In this document: piece by piece, positions 21,011 to 33,742 of the stretch
Layout of the letters: each line of letters starts with the position of its first letter
Numbering within the stretch: position 1 is the stretch's first letter
Assembly: GCA_016808115.1 (NCBI GenBank)
Contig: JAEQBH010000137.1
Span: forward strand, 124,001 to 188,000
Direction of reading: 5' to 3'
DNA: 64,000 nucleotides
DNA from: Tetrastigma voinierianum
Lineage: Eukaryota > Streptophyta > Magnoliopsida > Vitales > Vitaceae
Program-made: the position numbers and the translations under genes
Notes under the pieces: generated by a model
Databases searched by the model: none
The model's input: the letters and a program-made list of their open reading frames with translations, nothing else
What the model was told of the DNA's origin: nothing

Positions 21011-22470
21011 ATTGACTCACAGATCTGCTTGTAGCATGTGTGTTTTTACTACCGTCGAAATGATGTTTATCAAATATAAATGATTTGAAAACTTTTAACA
21101 ATGATACTTATAAAACCATTGGGGAAAATATGTGCATATTTGTTTTCTTTTTTTGAAAAATGTTTTATGTTCTAAAAAACAAGGAGAACAAGAAAGATCG
21201 AGAAAACATGTTTGGTTTTCGGTTTGATTTTAAAAAAAAAAAACATAAAAAATACTAAATTTAAAGAATAAAGAAGAGAATTTCTTTCTCTGATATGTGT
21301 CACAGCAAAATGACATTCATTTTGCATAAAGTTCATGAATGACTCTTTATAAATAAGTTCTTGAATAAAACTTATGAATGAAGTTCATGAAAAGGAATGG
21401 CACAATTTCTTACGAAATTCTTCCCGTAAGACCCGCGAATTGAATATGGTTATCCACATTTTACAACAGACCTTGTATTTTTTAAATTAATTTATCTATT
21501 CTTCATTATTTTTTTTATAATCACGGGAAGCTTTGATGAACGAGAATGAGAGAATATTTTCATTATTTTTAAAAATGCAAAATATATGATTAGAGTATCA
21601 AAATATTACGACAATTAAAAAAAAATTATAAAATCATAAAATATCGCATATAGATCGAATACCCTTTACAACCTCGTATATCTCATGACTTTTCCCCCCT
21701 GACCCATAAAAGCTTTTTTTATATTATAAAGAAACCTAATATTACAACCTCTTCTAAAATATTATTTAAAAAAATAAATTAATACTTAAAAATTGGTGAC
21801 ATATTCTAACAAATTTTGTTTGACTTTTTTTTCTCAGTGCTCTTTTGTGGGACGTCTAATGGGGAATAAAGTACTTGCCGCCACTCAAAATGACTCTCCG
21901 TACTTAAGCGTATATTCCCATTGCTCAAAGCAAAGGTGAAATAAGTTATTAATTATTTGATTAATCATTCTTTGGTACATTTTTTCTTTTTTCTTCCAGT
22001 CTAGCATTAGCATTTTAATAATCAACATGTCAAACACAACTTGATGTTAAAATATTAGCCATCAATTACGGTTTTAATTAAGCACTAATTCGAGTATTTT
22101 CATTTTCAAATCTATACTAGATGGATATTTTTTTATTTTAAAAGCACTACTATGGGATAAAAAACTCTAAAATATATTATCGAATAATCATTCTTTGATA
22201 CATTTTTTTCCTTTTTTTCTTTTTTCTTCTAGTCTGGCATCAGCTTGTTCTTATAATCAACATGTCGAACACAACTTGTTTCGAATCAAAATTAAAGAAT
22301 GACATGAATCTGCACCCAAACTTAGGGAATGTCATGTGAAAGGGGAAGAAGAGTACATTTTGAGTCCTGGTGATGGAGATATCAAAGTGAGAAGGTGTAT
22401 CTCAATGGACATCTACTGTCGGTGCAGAAGGATTAGAAATCGAAATGAGGATAAGCAGTAGATCCTTCTA
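21011..22470. other. AT-rich intergenic DNA with a ~230-bp duplicated block
   Basis: No gene recognised. A block with AATCATTCTTTG(G/A)TACATTTTTT, CTTC(C/T)AGTCT(A/G)GCAT and AATCAACATGTC(A/G)AACACAACTTG occurs at about 21960-22045 and 22190-22280. An AT-rich MITE-like block lies at 21130-21290. Confidence 0.6.
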
Positions 22471-22477
22471 CTGATAT

Positions 22478-24560
22478 TTGTTGCCCCTCACTCATTTCTG
22501 TTTGCTCCTCCTAAAGGACTTCAAGGCTCCCACATGCATGAGTTAGATATGGAGTTTTTTTTTTACTATTTTTAGAAGGTAAAATAGTAATTTTATACTT
22601 TATAGTTTTCATGCCAATTTTCCTTATCTAGTTTCCTAGATATTTCTATACAATAAACATGGGTTTTTTTTCTTTTATGTTCTTTCTTTTCTTCCCCCGT
22701 GTTTTGAGCGAGAATTTTGGTTTTGTTTGGTTGTGTTTTAGAGAATAGTTTTTGAAAACATAGAGAACACTATAAACGGTGTTATCTGAAAAGTGTTCTT
22801 ATTTTCTGAATTTAGTGTTTTTGTGTTCTTTGTGTTTTTCAAAACAATAAAAAATAGGGAATCAAACATGTTTTTTTCATTCTACCACCTCGCTTGTTTT
22901 GATATGACGTTTTTAATAGAACAGGGTCACCTTCGCATTTTTAAAGCTATTACTTTATTAATTACCCATGTTTTTAGAACAAGAAGGCGCTCTTTTGAGA
23001 ACATAAACGGTTTTCAAAAGCAGAACCGAGAGCTTCTATTGATTCATATTTTGAAAATTGTTCTTGAGAACAGTTTTTAAAAACACAAATAACACAAAAA
23101 AAGTGTTTTCGGAAAACTCTTATTTATTTTCCTTGTTTTTTAGATCTTCTCTAATAAATGAGGCCTAAGCTTGTTGTTGCCCCTCAGTCATTTTTGTTTG
23201 CTCTCATAAGGAGGGACTTCGGCCCAGCTCATCTCACGTAAGTTAGATAAGGGAGGGGTTTTTACTATTTTTTGAAGGGAGTAGGGTAATTTTAGCTATT
23301 TTTATGGATTTTCATGTAATTTCATTTCTTCCTCTAATTTTTTAGATCTTTCTCTAATAAAACATGGGTTTTTTTTCTTTTATGTTCTCTGTACTTCTTG
23401 TATTTTTTGAGCGAAATTTTGGTCTATTTGGTTCTTGTTTTGGGGAATGGTTTTGAAAAGCGAGAGAGCATTAAATGTGATTGTTATACGAAAAGTGTTC
23501 TTATTTTTTAAATTTAGTGTTTTTTTATGTTCTCTGTGTTTTTCAAAACAAGAAAAAATAAGGAATCAAACGTGTTTTTTTTCCTTGCTTTTGATAATAG
23601 AAAATAGTTTTCAAAAATAGGAATTAGGGTTTGCTTCCTATTTTTTAAAATTATTTTTTGTGTTCTTTATGTTTTTTAGAATAAAAAAAACTGCTCTTTT
23701 TTTTTAGAACATAAAACGGTTTTCAAAAATAAGAACCAAGGCCTGTTTTGTTCATATTTTTGAAAATTGTTCTTGAGAACCGTTTTTAAAATCACAAATA
23801 ACATCAAAAAGATGTTTCGAAAAACTCTTATTTGTTTTCCTTGTTTTTTAGATCTTCTCTAATAAATGAGGCCTAAGCTTGTTGTTGCCCCTCAGTCATT
23901 TCTTTTTGCTCTCCTAAGGGACTTTAAGGCTCCTACATGCGTGAGTTAGATATGGAGTTTTTTTTTTTTTTTTTTAACTATTTTTAGAAGGGGTATAATA
24001 GTAATTTTTGCCCTTTTATGGATTTTCATGTAATTTCCTTCTCTAGTTTTTTAGATCTTTCTCTAATAAAACATGGAATTTTTGTTTACGTTCTTTCTTT
24101 TTCTTCCCCATGTTTTGTTTTTAGTTCGCATTTTTGAAAACGATTTTGAAAATCTGAAACGTCGTTATGGTATTTTACGCTTGTTTTTTGTTTTTGAATT
24201 TAGTATTTTTTTTTTTGTGTTCTCCATGTTTTTCAAAACAAGAAAAAATAAAGAATCAAACATGTTCTTTTGGTTTTCCTCGTTTTTTAGAACATAAAAC
24301 AGTTTTAAAAAATAGGAACTATGGCTTGTTTGATTCATGTTTTTTTTAAACACAGTGAACATCAAAAGTGTTTTTTTGAAAACTCTAATAAAACATGGGT
24401 ATTTTTTTTTCTTTTATGTTCTTTGTTTTCTTCTCGGAATTTTTGAACGAAAATTTTGGGTTGTGTGGTTTATGTTTTTGAAAACTGTATTTTTTTTTCT
24501 CAAAAATAAGGATAATAAGAAAGACAATGAGAACACAGTTTTTTTTCTTGTTAAAAAAAA
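22478..24560 (+). repeat. Three tandem copies of a ~0.7-kb AT-rich unit plus a partial fourth
   Basis: Starts near 22478, 23172 and 23880 share (G)TTGTTGCCCCTCA-TCATTT, then AAGG-ACTT, GTTAGATA-GGAG, a poly-T run, TTATGGATTTTCATG, TTTAGATCTTTCTCTAATAAAACATGG and a following half rich in GTTTTTGAAAACA blocks. A partial copy (CTCTAATAAAACATGGGTATT) starts near 24385. The second half of each unit resembles the dispersed MITE-like family seen at 8940, 9900, 21130, 24560-25030, 30480 and 31190, so the unit is probably a tandemly duplicated MITE with flanking DNA. Confidence 0.75.
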
Positions 24561-25040
24561 CTCAAAAAATACTAAATTAAGATAACAAGAACATAATAAT
24601 TTTCGAAAGATATAAAGTACGATTGGTTCATATTTTAAAAGCAGTAAATCACAATTTGGTGTTATCGAAGCGTTTTGTTAAATTTAGTGTTTGTGTTTGA
24701 GAACAAACAAAAAATTGTGAATAGCTTTCTGTTGTTTTTCGTGTTTTATTGTTAGATTATTTTTAGAAAACAATTTTAATGAAACGCACAAACAGCCCAA
24801 CTTGATTCTCAATTATAGTTTTCAAAAACAAGAACCAAATAGGCATTTTGTTTCTCATAATAAGAATAATAAGGCTTGTTTGATTTATGTTTTTAAAAAC
24901 TGTTATTGATAATAGTTTTTCAAAACACATATAATATAAACAAAAAAACTGGAAGCTATGTATTCTCTATTGTTTTTTAACAAAAAAAAGAGAGGAACAA
25001 ACAAACAAGCCCACAGATTAAAAACTCTTTGTTTCCAAAA
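24561..25040 (+). repeat. Dispersed AT-rich MITE-like blocks (GTTTTTAAAAACA family)
   Basis: Repeated motifs are GTTTGATTTATGTTTTTAAAAAC, AACAGTTTTT-AAAACACA and (G)AACAAACAAGCC, in both orientations. The same family occurs at several other places in the window. No target duplications could be fixed by eye. Confidence 0.55.
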
Positions 25041-25339
25041 AACAAATTTTGGAGCTCAGTTTTGGTATTGTCGAACAAGGACCCTTAGACCTTTTTAATT
25101 TAAAACGATTCCTAACTTTTCATGTATTAAAAAAAGACATTGAAAACATGAGAAAGAGGTGGGAAAAAGATCACAGAAAATGCTTCCAAAGTTTGAAAAA
25201 CAAAAAACCAAAGCATGGGAGAGAATAAATTCTTTCCTTGAATAAGAATACAAACCAATCCATTGATGCAAAGCATCTCCCCCCATCACAAATCTTCCAC
25301 TTTTCCTTCCCTTTCTCCTTCTAATAAGCAACACCTAAC

Positions 25340-25439
25340 CCTTCCATGGATGCAAATCCATCTTCTTCAACCTCAAATTCTCTGGACTTCCTGTGATCTG
25401 ATCTCAGAGTTTTAATGGGTTCTGCTTGAAGCAAACCAG
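25340..25439 (+). other. Probable 5' leader exon of the remorin gene, with a short upstream ORF
   Basis: It ends in AACCAG followed by the donor GTAAGTCT at 25440, a strong plant splice site. It contains ATG at about 25347 opening a 16-codon frame that closes with TGA at about 25397, ahead of the main start at 26562; if transcribed, this would be an upstream ORF. The transcription start was not located; CT-rich sequence lies just upstream (25280-25330). The assignment to the remorin gene is inferred from position and strand. Confidence 0.45.
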
Positions 25440-26561
25440 GTAAGTCTTGGTTAGCTTGACTGTTTTCGATGATTTTGTTCAATTTGTATGGCTGCTGTCT
25501 ATGTCTCTAGATTTCTCTCCTCCGGAAACCAGGTTCCAACTTCCTGCTGCTGTCTGGGTGGCTTTGGCATTCTGGGGACTAAAATCACACTCTCGTGCCG
25601 TTTGTCCACTCGGATGAATTAGTAGACGGTTTGAAACTATTTTTGATTTCATATGAACTGGTTGTGTATATCTGTAGATTTCTTAATTGTGTTTATATAA
25701 AGATTAAGAAGCCTGCTCCTTCTTTTCTTTTCAACCCTGTGTATTTTTTTGGTATTCCTAAGACCCAAATCACTCCTCCCATCGTTTATTTTACTTTACT
25801 CTAACTAGTAGACGTTTTCAAAATCATTTCATGGTTATGTCTCAACTTGAATTAATGCAGCTTGCTCAGAGATTTTAATCCATTGTTTACATAAAGATTT
25901 CTTCTGTTCTTTCTTTTCATCTCGTTGGAAAGGAGGGGTGATTCTTTTTGCTTTCTTTGGCTTGAAATCTCCCCTCTCATCGTTCATTCACTAAATTCAG
26001 TTTCTTCTCGGCAAAGTTGGTCCGATATGAGCTTTCTTATATCTAGTTTTTCTTCTTTTCATTTATCCATGGCTTTATATACGATTAAACATAGACGTTT
26101 CACGAGACAACAAGTTATATATCAAATTCCTCGTCATTAAGATATTACGTGAGTCTTCAGCTCATTTACCAATTTCTACTTTCTACGCTTATAGGATGTA
26201 ATGCTTTATCGTCTAGAATAAATGAAATTCTCTTTAAAAAAAAAAAGCCTCTTATGATAAAGTTTTATCCTAACACCTTGTTAGAAGGATTTTGCAATAG
26301 GAAGGAAGAGCTAAAATTCTGCACCCTAAAACTCGTGACTAAAGCGAGGGAACTGGTAATCCTAAAAACAAGAAAGAACAAAGATAAAAATAAACGAAAG
26401 AAAGGAAAATAAAAATACGGTTAAATTTTAATAAAATTAATTTATATGTTTATTCAAACTTTTATTTTTTATTTTCTCCTCAAAAAGGAATGACTTTAGC
26501 ATGTTGATAGTGAATTTTACAGAGAGAAAGGGTTGAGAGGGTGGAGACAACGACAAGCAGA

Positions 26562-28712
26562 ATGAAGGTGCAGAGTAATGATCCTGAATATGCAATCAGA
26601 ACAGAGCGGTTGCTTATGCCACAACTTCTGGAAGAACAAGAATCTCTTGATCAGATGAAGAAGAAGAAGGCTGAACCCCCTCCTGAACCTGCTCCAACCA
26701 GAGCCATCAGCAAAAGGGAAGGCACTTCCTCTGCAATTCCCGGTTCCGGCCGATTTTTCGGTAAGAATGTAGTCTCCGTTTGAAACCTGGAAAGTGGTTA
26801 GGAAAGAAAAGAGAATTTGGAGGAGAATAAAAATTATGTTTAAATTTTAATAAATTAATTTTATATGTTTTATTCATACTAGAATTTTAAAAATATGTAA
26901 AATTTTGATCATTTATTTGGCTTTACTTTCATTGTTGAAACCAAACTTTATAAATAATTTTTCTTGTAATTTTTTTCTATTCTTAGTACTTTCTAGAGGT
27001 ATTAAGTAAAGAAAATAGGAAGAAATGGGAGAAAATTTTAAAATAAAGTTTAAATTTTGATAAATTAATTATATATGCTTATTATATTACTTTATAGATA
27101 TTTTTACTGTGTAATCAAAACAGCTTCAAAAAATCATTTTTACTTAAGATTTTTTTCTTTCTCAGCATATTCTCCATTTGAAAACCTGAAAAATATAGAG
27201 AGGAAAAATTTGGATAAAAATAAAAATAGGTTTAAATTCCACAAATTAATTCTATGGTATTTATTAAAACTTATTTTATTTGTTATATTAATGATTAAGA
27301 AATTTAAAATATATAAAATTTCATTATATTCGATTTCTTTATATTTACAACATTTTTCTTTTCATCTTCCTGTAAGAAACAGATCAATCTTGTTCCTGAT
27401 TATGTTCTTTTCAGGTGAAACATCAATAAAAATTTCCGGGCCTGAGATTCCTCTTCCTCCTCCGCCCCGCCTGCCTCCGTTTCTTCCGCCTCCGCCTCTC
27501 CGTCCGCCTGAAACCCTCGTCGGAAGCTCTGTTGTTCCTGCTTCCACCTTAAAAAGATTCCATCAGGGATAAAACAAGATATCAGGTGCCAAACCCCACT
27601 CACCACCGCCGTCGCCGGGCTGGCCGCCACCATGGGCGGTCAAAGAGCCAGAAACCGGAAAAGCTCAGACCAAAAGAGGGAGACCAATAGGAGAGATAGA
27701 GATAGATGCTTGGGAGAAGGCTGAGATGGCTAAGATCACAAAAAGCAGCTCCCTCCCCCATAAGCAAATACTAAGGCCTGGTTTGAAACCTGAAAGCACA
27801 AGAAAGTTAAAAATCTGAAAGAAAATATAAGATAAAACAAAAGTGTTCCTCCTCCTCCTAAATTTTAATAAATTAACAGAGAGATTTATTCAAGTTTTTA
27901 TTTTATTTATTTTATATTATATAAGAACTAAAAAATTTATTTCCAGTAATTTTGATTATATTCTATTTTCTTTATATTTTCGTCAGGAACCAAACAAGAG
28001 AAAATAATTTTTCTTAATATTTTTTTCTTTTCCTTATAATGCTCCATTTGGAACCCATAAAATATTAAAAAAAAAATACTAAAAAAAATTATTTTCTCAT
28101 GTTTGGTTGTACCATGGAAAATATAAAAGAAAATAAAATATAATCAACATTTTCTCAAAGTTTTACATATTTTTAATTTTCTTAGTACACACAGAGAAAC
28201 AATTAAAATGGGTTTAAATAAACATATAAAATTAATTTATTAAGTTTGAACATATTTTCTATTTTCTTTTCGTAGAACTTTTCGGGTTCTGAATATAGCC
28301 TTATTCCATAAGACAAACTAACAAACACTTCCTCCTCTAACATTAAGAAATTCCAGGCATGACAAGGTGATTAGCGAGATTGTCTCATGGGCTGACAAGA
28401 AGAAGATTAAAGCCAAGCGCAAACTGGATAAAACAGAGGTTTTTGTTCTGTTTTTTGTCCAGCTTCTCAATAATCTAAAATTATAGTGAGGGAATTGACA
28501 GCAAGCAAATCATTATGGTGGAGCATTGATCAGAAAAGGGCGAAAGCTATGGCATATCGGTACTGGACTGATATACAAAACATCGATTATGTAGCAAACG
28601 GGGCCACAAAAGTAGAGGAAAAGAGGAGAAATGATGAGCTTTGAAAGTGAAAGAGAAGGCAAATATCATCAGACAGACAGGGGAATTCCCAACATGTTCT
28701 GTTTCTGATTGA
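26562..28712 (+). pseudogene. Remorin-family protein gene (frame-broken as written)
   Basis: Remorins are plant-specific proteins of plasma-membrane nanodomains, anchored by a coiled-coil C-terminal domain. Coding pieces: exon 26562-26760 (starts MKVQSNDPEYAIRTERLLMP, ends at donor GTAAG); exon from 27415 (after TTTTCAG; joined in phase as G-ETSIK), with a Pro-rich stretch, then DAWEKAEMAKI near 27710-27740; exon 28357-28438 (ISEIVSWADKKKIKAKRKLD, then KTE); last part about 28490-28712 with QKRAKAMAYRYWTDIQN, KVEEKRRNDEL, KEKANIIRQTGEFP, TCSVSD-stop. These are in the right order for the remorin C-terminal domain. Breaks: a frame change near 27570, another near 28640 just before the KVKEKAN part, and no clear donor after MAKI. 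A MITE-like insert occupies the third intron. Either a pseudogene or an indel-rich assembly. Confidence 0.8.
27772..28315 (+). mobile_element. MITE-like insert in a remorin intron
   Basis: The ends pair as imperfect inverted repeats: TAAGGCCTGGTTTGAAACCTGAAAG on the left against the complement of ACTTTTCGGGTTCTGAATATAGCCTTA on the right. TAA/TTA at the ends fits a 3-bp TWA target of PIF/Harbinger type. The interior is AT-rich and non-coding. Related sequence (TTTGAAACCTGGAAAG) starts near 26778 in the preceding intron. Confidence 0.55.
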
Positions 28713-29676
28713 TTTCTGAATAAACAGGAATATGCCAGATCAACAAAAACAAATGGTCTAACTCATTATTCAGTGGTGTTGGTGTTTGGTCATTTTCTTA
28801 GAATCAATGGAAGGGAGAAATTCCGGGAAATAAGAAAGTAAGACTGAAAGAAAGTAGTTATGGGATTTTGCCATTTTGGCATATTCTAGATCTTATTTCT
28901 TCATTGGAGAGAATTCATGGGATGGGGGGACAATTTTGTTTTCCTAGCCACCAAACAATCACTGAATAAAAATAGGTCCGACCTAAAATGATGGGTAATT
29001 TTGGGGAACTTAAGTAATCAAAGCATCATTCATAATTCATGATTGAAATTAATGACATACAATAATGAAATACAAAACATAGAAAAACAATTGACTATGC
29101 GACAGAAATCCTATAGCAAAAAACTATAAATGAGAAAATTCACTATGAATATGCAGAATAGATAGTAAAACTCTAATATATTGATACGACGAAAATAACT
29201 TACAAAATCGCATGCCTTCCAATGCATGAAGGTGCTCTAAAACTAAATTTCGCTCACAAATCAATAAATTCCATTACCCTTTCTTTATAGATCCTGAAGC
29301 AGTTGAGAATCTATAGAACCATTGTTAAGATTTCTGCCATTTGGTAATATATCCAAAATCCTATTTCTTCTTCATAGCTACTGAGAAAATCTGTTGGGTG
29401 GGGGAAATTTGTTTTCCTAGCAAACTCAAACAATCAGAATTGAACAAAAATAAAACACTAGACCCAGAAACAGCTTGAGGATCAGAAACAACAAACAATA
29501 AATATTTACTTTCTATAAGATACAATGATGGTTCAACATTAGTATAACGAACCCCATTCATACAGATAAACACCAAATTGATTCCACTGATCTACTATCT
29601 AGAACTGCTGAAATCAAATAAAACAAAGCAGAAAACAAAGCATCAAACAGTTTGGACAAAGAACAGGGAATTGGGG
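28713..29676. other. Interval between remorin and NRP1 homologue
   Basis: It should hold the 3' ends of both convergent genes. A loose direct repeat around TTTTGTTTTCCTAGC (about 28940 and 29410) is the only structure noticed. No coding sequence recognised. Confidence 0.5.
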
Positions 29677-30120
29677 TCAGTACTTTTTCATGAAACCTTG
29701 AGCCATCTTCAAGTATCACTATACCCGCATCGCTGGGACACGCCGCTTGGAGTGGGAGGAGAAGAATGTCGTGGCGGCGGCGGGGTGGCGGTGGCGGTGT
29801 GTGGTGGGTGGTTGAGTGGCCGGAACTGGTGGTGGTGGTGGTAGAATGGGACGGACTGGTAATTGCGGATAGTGTCTCGGCCTCCTTGCTTAAGGCATAC
29901 TTCCCAAAGCTCTCCAGCTTCCCGTAATGGAAGCAGCACCCAGAAGATCCGCCGTCGCGCCGGCGACCTAGGATTTGTCTACCTTCTCCGATTCATGGTG
30001 AGGTCGCTCGCCGCCTCTGTAAATAACTCTTGGCAAATTTTTGAATAGATCGCTGGTGGATGGAGGGTGGTGTTTCTTGTGGGGGTCAGAGCTGGCCGTG
30101 TGGTGGGAAAATTGATCCAT
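29677..30120 (-). pseudogene. NRP1: Nodulin-related protein 1 (NRP1) homologue, frame-broken as written
   Basis: It starts ATG at 30120 (minus) with MDQFSHHTASSDPHKKHHPP, then STSDL, HHESEKVDK, VAGATADLLGAAS, GKLESFGKY, KEAET, a Ser/Thr/His-rich tail, and YLKMAQGFMKKY-stop at 29677. These are, in order, the landmarks of plant nodulin-related protein 1 (small, single exon, about 150-190 residues): a VDK-KVAGAAADLL core, YGKLE, FGKY-EKAE, and a C-terminal DYIKMAQGF. In Arabidopsis NRP1 has been tied to heat and abscisic-acid responses. At least three frame changes and a TAG after VDKS interrupt the frame. Its promoter and first codons are duplicated at 8664-10215. It converges with the remorin gene and diverges from the ankyrin gene. 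Confidence 0.8.
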
Positions 30121-31481
30121 GGGTGTTTGGAAAGAAGGAAAATCTGGAGAAAATTTGCAGAAAAATAGATCAAATAAAGAAGATGAGGATCTGACGAATT
30201 TCTTCTGTAGATTTATAAGGTGGGGAAGGGCTGAACGAAGAAGCTGTGACCGTGTTGTTGTTGATTAATCCTCAGCCACAAAGAAATGAATCACGATTGA
30301 TTGGTGAATTACATGACTACTCACCCTAACATATCGTTGTATCAATGAACTGCATCTGCTTTAGGTTTCAAGAACTCATTTGAAACTCATCTTCAACAGG
30401 ATGATCCAATCCCATTCGTCGATTCGCTTGAAAACGATCATGTTTGCGCGATATGAATAAAAATGTTAAACACGTCAGGTCAGAATCAAGCTTTTGTCTC
30501 TATGAAAAATAAAAAAACATTAAATTTAATAATAAAGCAGAATTTCAGAAAAATATTTTGATGTAATTTTGTAGTTTTAAAAACTATTATTAAAAACAGT
30601 TTTAAAAAATAGCAACTTAATATTCGCTCCTCCCTTAGGCCCAACTATCTTGGTTCCAAATGCAAAATAAATGTAAATAAGAAAAAATAAATAAATAAAT
30701 TTCCATATATCATTTTTACTTACTATTTCTCAAACTAATTTTATTTATTTAACTCATCAGAATAAAAATTAAATGACTTCCTGCATGATACTTAAGCTTG
30801 AAAAGAATTCATCCTCTATATCTGTCTCAAGTGGTGTACAATAGAAGTGAGCTATCGTAGATCCCATTGTAATAACAAGAATATAATACTACACATATAA
30901 TATTAAAAATAAATAGAAGTAAAAAAATCAACAATTCAAATGCTAAAAAGGGTATAAAGACATGGTCCTATATCTTGAGTCCCAATATAAAAATTTCTAA
31001 GTGTATTCAAAATTAGTAATAATAATCTAGTTTGGTATTGACTTTTTTAGATTTTAATATTAAAAACGTCTGTGATACGCACTGATATGTCCAGAACGCC
31101 TGAATTCGGCCTAATAAAAAAACATATGCTTATTTGATTCCTAAAGATATATATATTCTCTATTTGATTATTCGCTTAAAAAAAACTAAGGGTTTATTTA
31201 GTTCATATTTTTTAAGTCTTTTGTTCTAAAAAACAAGAAAAACGAGATAACGTATTTAATTCATAGTTTTTGTTTGTTTTTAAAAACACAAAAAATATTA
31301 AATACAAAAAACAAAAACAATTTTAAAACACCAAAATGATATTTTCTCTTATCCTCAAAAACAGTTTTCAAACGTACTTAATCAAATGTGTTTCCTAAAT
31401 CCATTTTATAATTTTCTTACTTACAACTCTAATAAAATGTTTCTCTCTTTACTTCATATTTTGCAAGAGATATAAAACTAT

Positions 31482-31557
<76 letters not shown>

Positions 31558-31640
31558 TTATCTTAATCTTCAGAAAATAAATTCATGTTATCAACTTGTA
31601 GGGATAAATCCAAATAAATATCAAGAAATCATTGAAACGT
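30095..31640 (+). repeat. Right copy of the duplicated NRP1 promoter region
   Basis: It is direct-oriented and colinear with 8664-10215. This copy keeps the NRP1 start codon, so it is the functional-side promoter. Two AT-rich MITE-like blocks (30480-30640, 31190-31400) and an AT microsatellite are shared in position with the left copy, so they predate the duplication. Similarity fades after ATCAAGAAATCATT (about 31620). Confidence 0.85.
31484..31553 (+). repeat. (AT)n microsatellite
   Basis: About 70 bases of AT with one GG interruption; positional counterpart of 9756-9860. Confidence 0.9.
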
Positions 31641-33372
31641 ACTGTAAAATTGAATTAAAGTTCCTTGAGCCCTACTAAGAATATGGCGTCATCAAAATTA
31701 GTACCAATCCCCATCTCATAAATGTCAACTTAACTCAGCTTCTTGGTTTTTTTTTGGTCGAATCATAAGGTGCTGAGTGGCTCGTTCCCATTCAAAAAAC
31801 GTATTTAAATCATATTATATATAAACTAATCCTTATACGAGTCAAGATGAACCATGAGGATCGAATGATCCTATTTCTTTGAACTATTTGAAATCATCTA
31901 ATAAAATGATCTATATCGATCATCAAAACTAAGCTCTGCTTTAACTGCTTTCTTTGCCGCTTTTATGTTAACCCTCTCTAAAGACTCCTCGGCGCCTCTT
32001 CGATTTTTACCTCGGCAAAATACACCCAAACTCGTTATTAGAAGGATTGATCCACGGACTTCATTATAAGAATGATCCTCATATGAGCCAAGATGAATCG
32101 TCAAGACAGAATGATCCTATTTCTTTTAACTATTTGAAATCATCTAATAAAATGGTCTATATCGATCATCAAACTAAGTTGTTTTGAATCTCGTTCATTT
32201 AAAGACTTTCTCCAAAGAGTCTGAGTTTGTTTCAAATAAACACAGCTGTGTAGCTAAATACATAAATTGATCTGAGCCTGTTATTAGAAGTATCGATCTG
32301 GGAATTTCATTTTAGGTTTGACAGGCCCTTAGGCCTCTCCTACCCCTGTGTTACACTTTTTAAAATGCAACTTAATTGGTGTATTAGATTTTAAGACAGA
32401 GGAAGAGGTTTCTATATGATTAAAAAAAAAAGGTTTTAATTCTTAAGCATGCCAAACTCGTCAAGCCCGCTCGTGACTAGGCCACAATGACTCACAATAA
32501 TCAAAAAGTTCAACCTGACTCGTCGACTCAATCAATAAACACAACCAAATTCATAATACAAATTTAATATTTTTTTCTTTACATCTATTAATTTTGTTAA
32601 TATAATATAATAAACTGGCATTTAATAATTAATATCAATTCTAATGAGTTATACATAATAGTTTATCCAGAGCATAATTAAAAGGATAAAATTTAAAAAA
32701 TAATGAAAAAATAGAAAACAATTCTATGGGTGTTGTTAGAATGACGACATAGTGTTGAAGATATTACAGAAATTAAAACTACTATAAAGGCAAAGCAAAC
32801 CCACCTTCAGAATAAGCAGCTGAAATGTCATAACAGAGGTACACCCCAAGGGAGTGGCTCCTGAGAACACCGATTTATTTGCCTGGCCTGGCTTTGGCTT
32901 GGCCTGAACCACACATTCATGGCTAGCTAATCCACTTTGTGTTCTTTGTGTCATCTCTTAAAGTGCTCCATGTTTGTACGTTCAATGTTTTCTGCAATTT
33001 TTTTATTTTTTTATTTCTACTGTTTTATAGTAAGATAGTAGAATTACAGAAACGGTTAGATAGTCGTAAGTGTTCGGGTCACCATAATGATTCCTTGACA
33101 CTTGATGTGATTGGTTAGCAATAAGATAAATCTGCATTAACACCTCGAATTGGGATAGCCTAACTATAAAAGTGTTTTATTTTATTTTATTTTATTTTTA
33201 AGTATTTTGGTAGTTTTCTCATATATATAATCAATATGTGCTATAAAACTTAGATCCTAATTTATGTGACATTAAGCTTATTTCCATTTTTTTTAATTGT
33301 ATTTCCTAATTTATATTAAAGTGTATAGTTTATATAGAATAAAAGTTATATTCCTTGGTAAAGTAGTCATTT

Positions 33373-33412
<40 letters not shown>

Positions 33413-33742
33413 TTTTTATTTATTTTTTTATAATTTAGTTATAGTCTTGGTATCATACTTGTTTGTCACTAGGACAATTAAAACGAGAAAAAATATATTT
33501 GACAAAAAATCAAATCACCGTCGATATACTGCTTATAGATATTATGTATTTAACGACTTTGGTTATATGTTTATATCAATCAATAAAATTATTTTATTTT
33601 TAAAGTTATTAAAAAAGTTAATTTTTTTTTTAAGAATATAAATAAGATCAGGCAGATAGAACGACCGGAGCGAATCCGGATTCCGGCTTGATAAACCCTT
33701 GAACAATCTGGGTTGGAGGTGGGGAAAGAATTTGGGGATCAA
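31641..33742. other. Intergenic DNA with a ~245-bp direct repeat and an AT tract
   Basis: The block AATGATCCTATTTCTTT-AACTATTTGAAATCATCTAATAAAATG(A/G)TCTATATCGATCATCAAA occurs at about 31865-31930 and 32110-32175. An (AT)n tract lies at 33376-33411, and ATTTT repeats near 33178-33200. No gene recognised. Confidence 0.65.
33376..33411 (+). repeat. (AT)n microsatellite
   Basis: About 36 bases of AT dinucleotides in the 5' flank of the ankyrin gene. Confidence 0.9.

Noticed and set aside
27362..27633. Gly/Arg- or Glu-rich minus-strand frames
   Set aside because: They are antisense to the Pro-rich exon of the remorin gene; composition alone makes them open.
29361..29576. 71-codon minus-strand frame near NRP1
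   Set aside because: No motif, AT-rich, in the expected 3' region between convergent genes.
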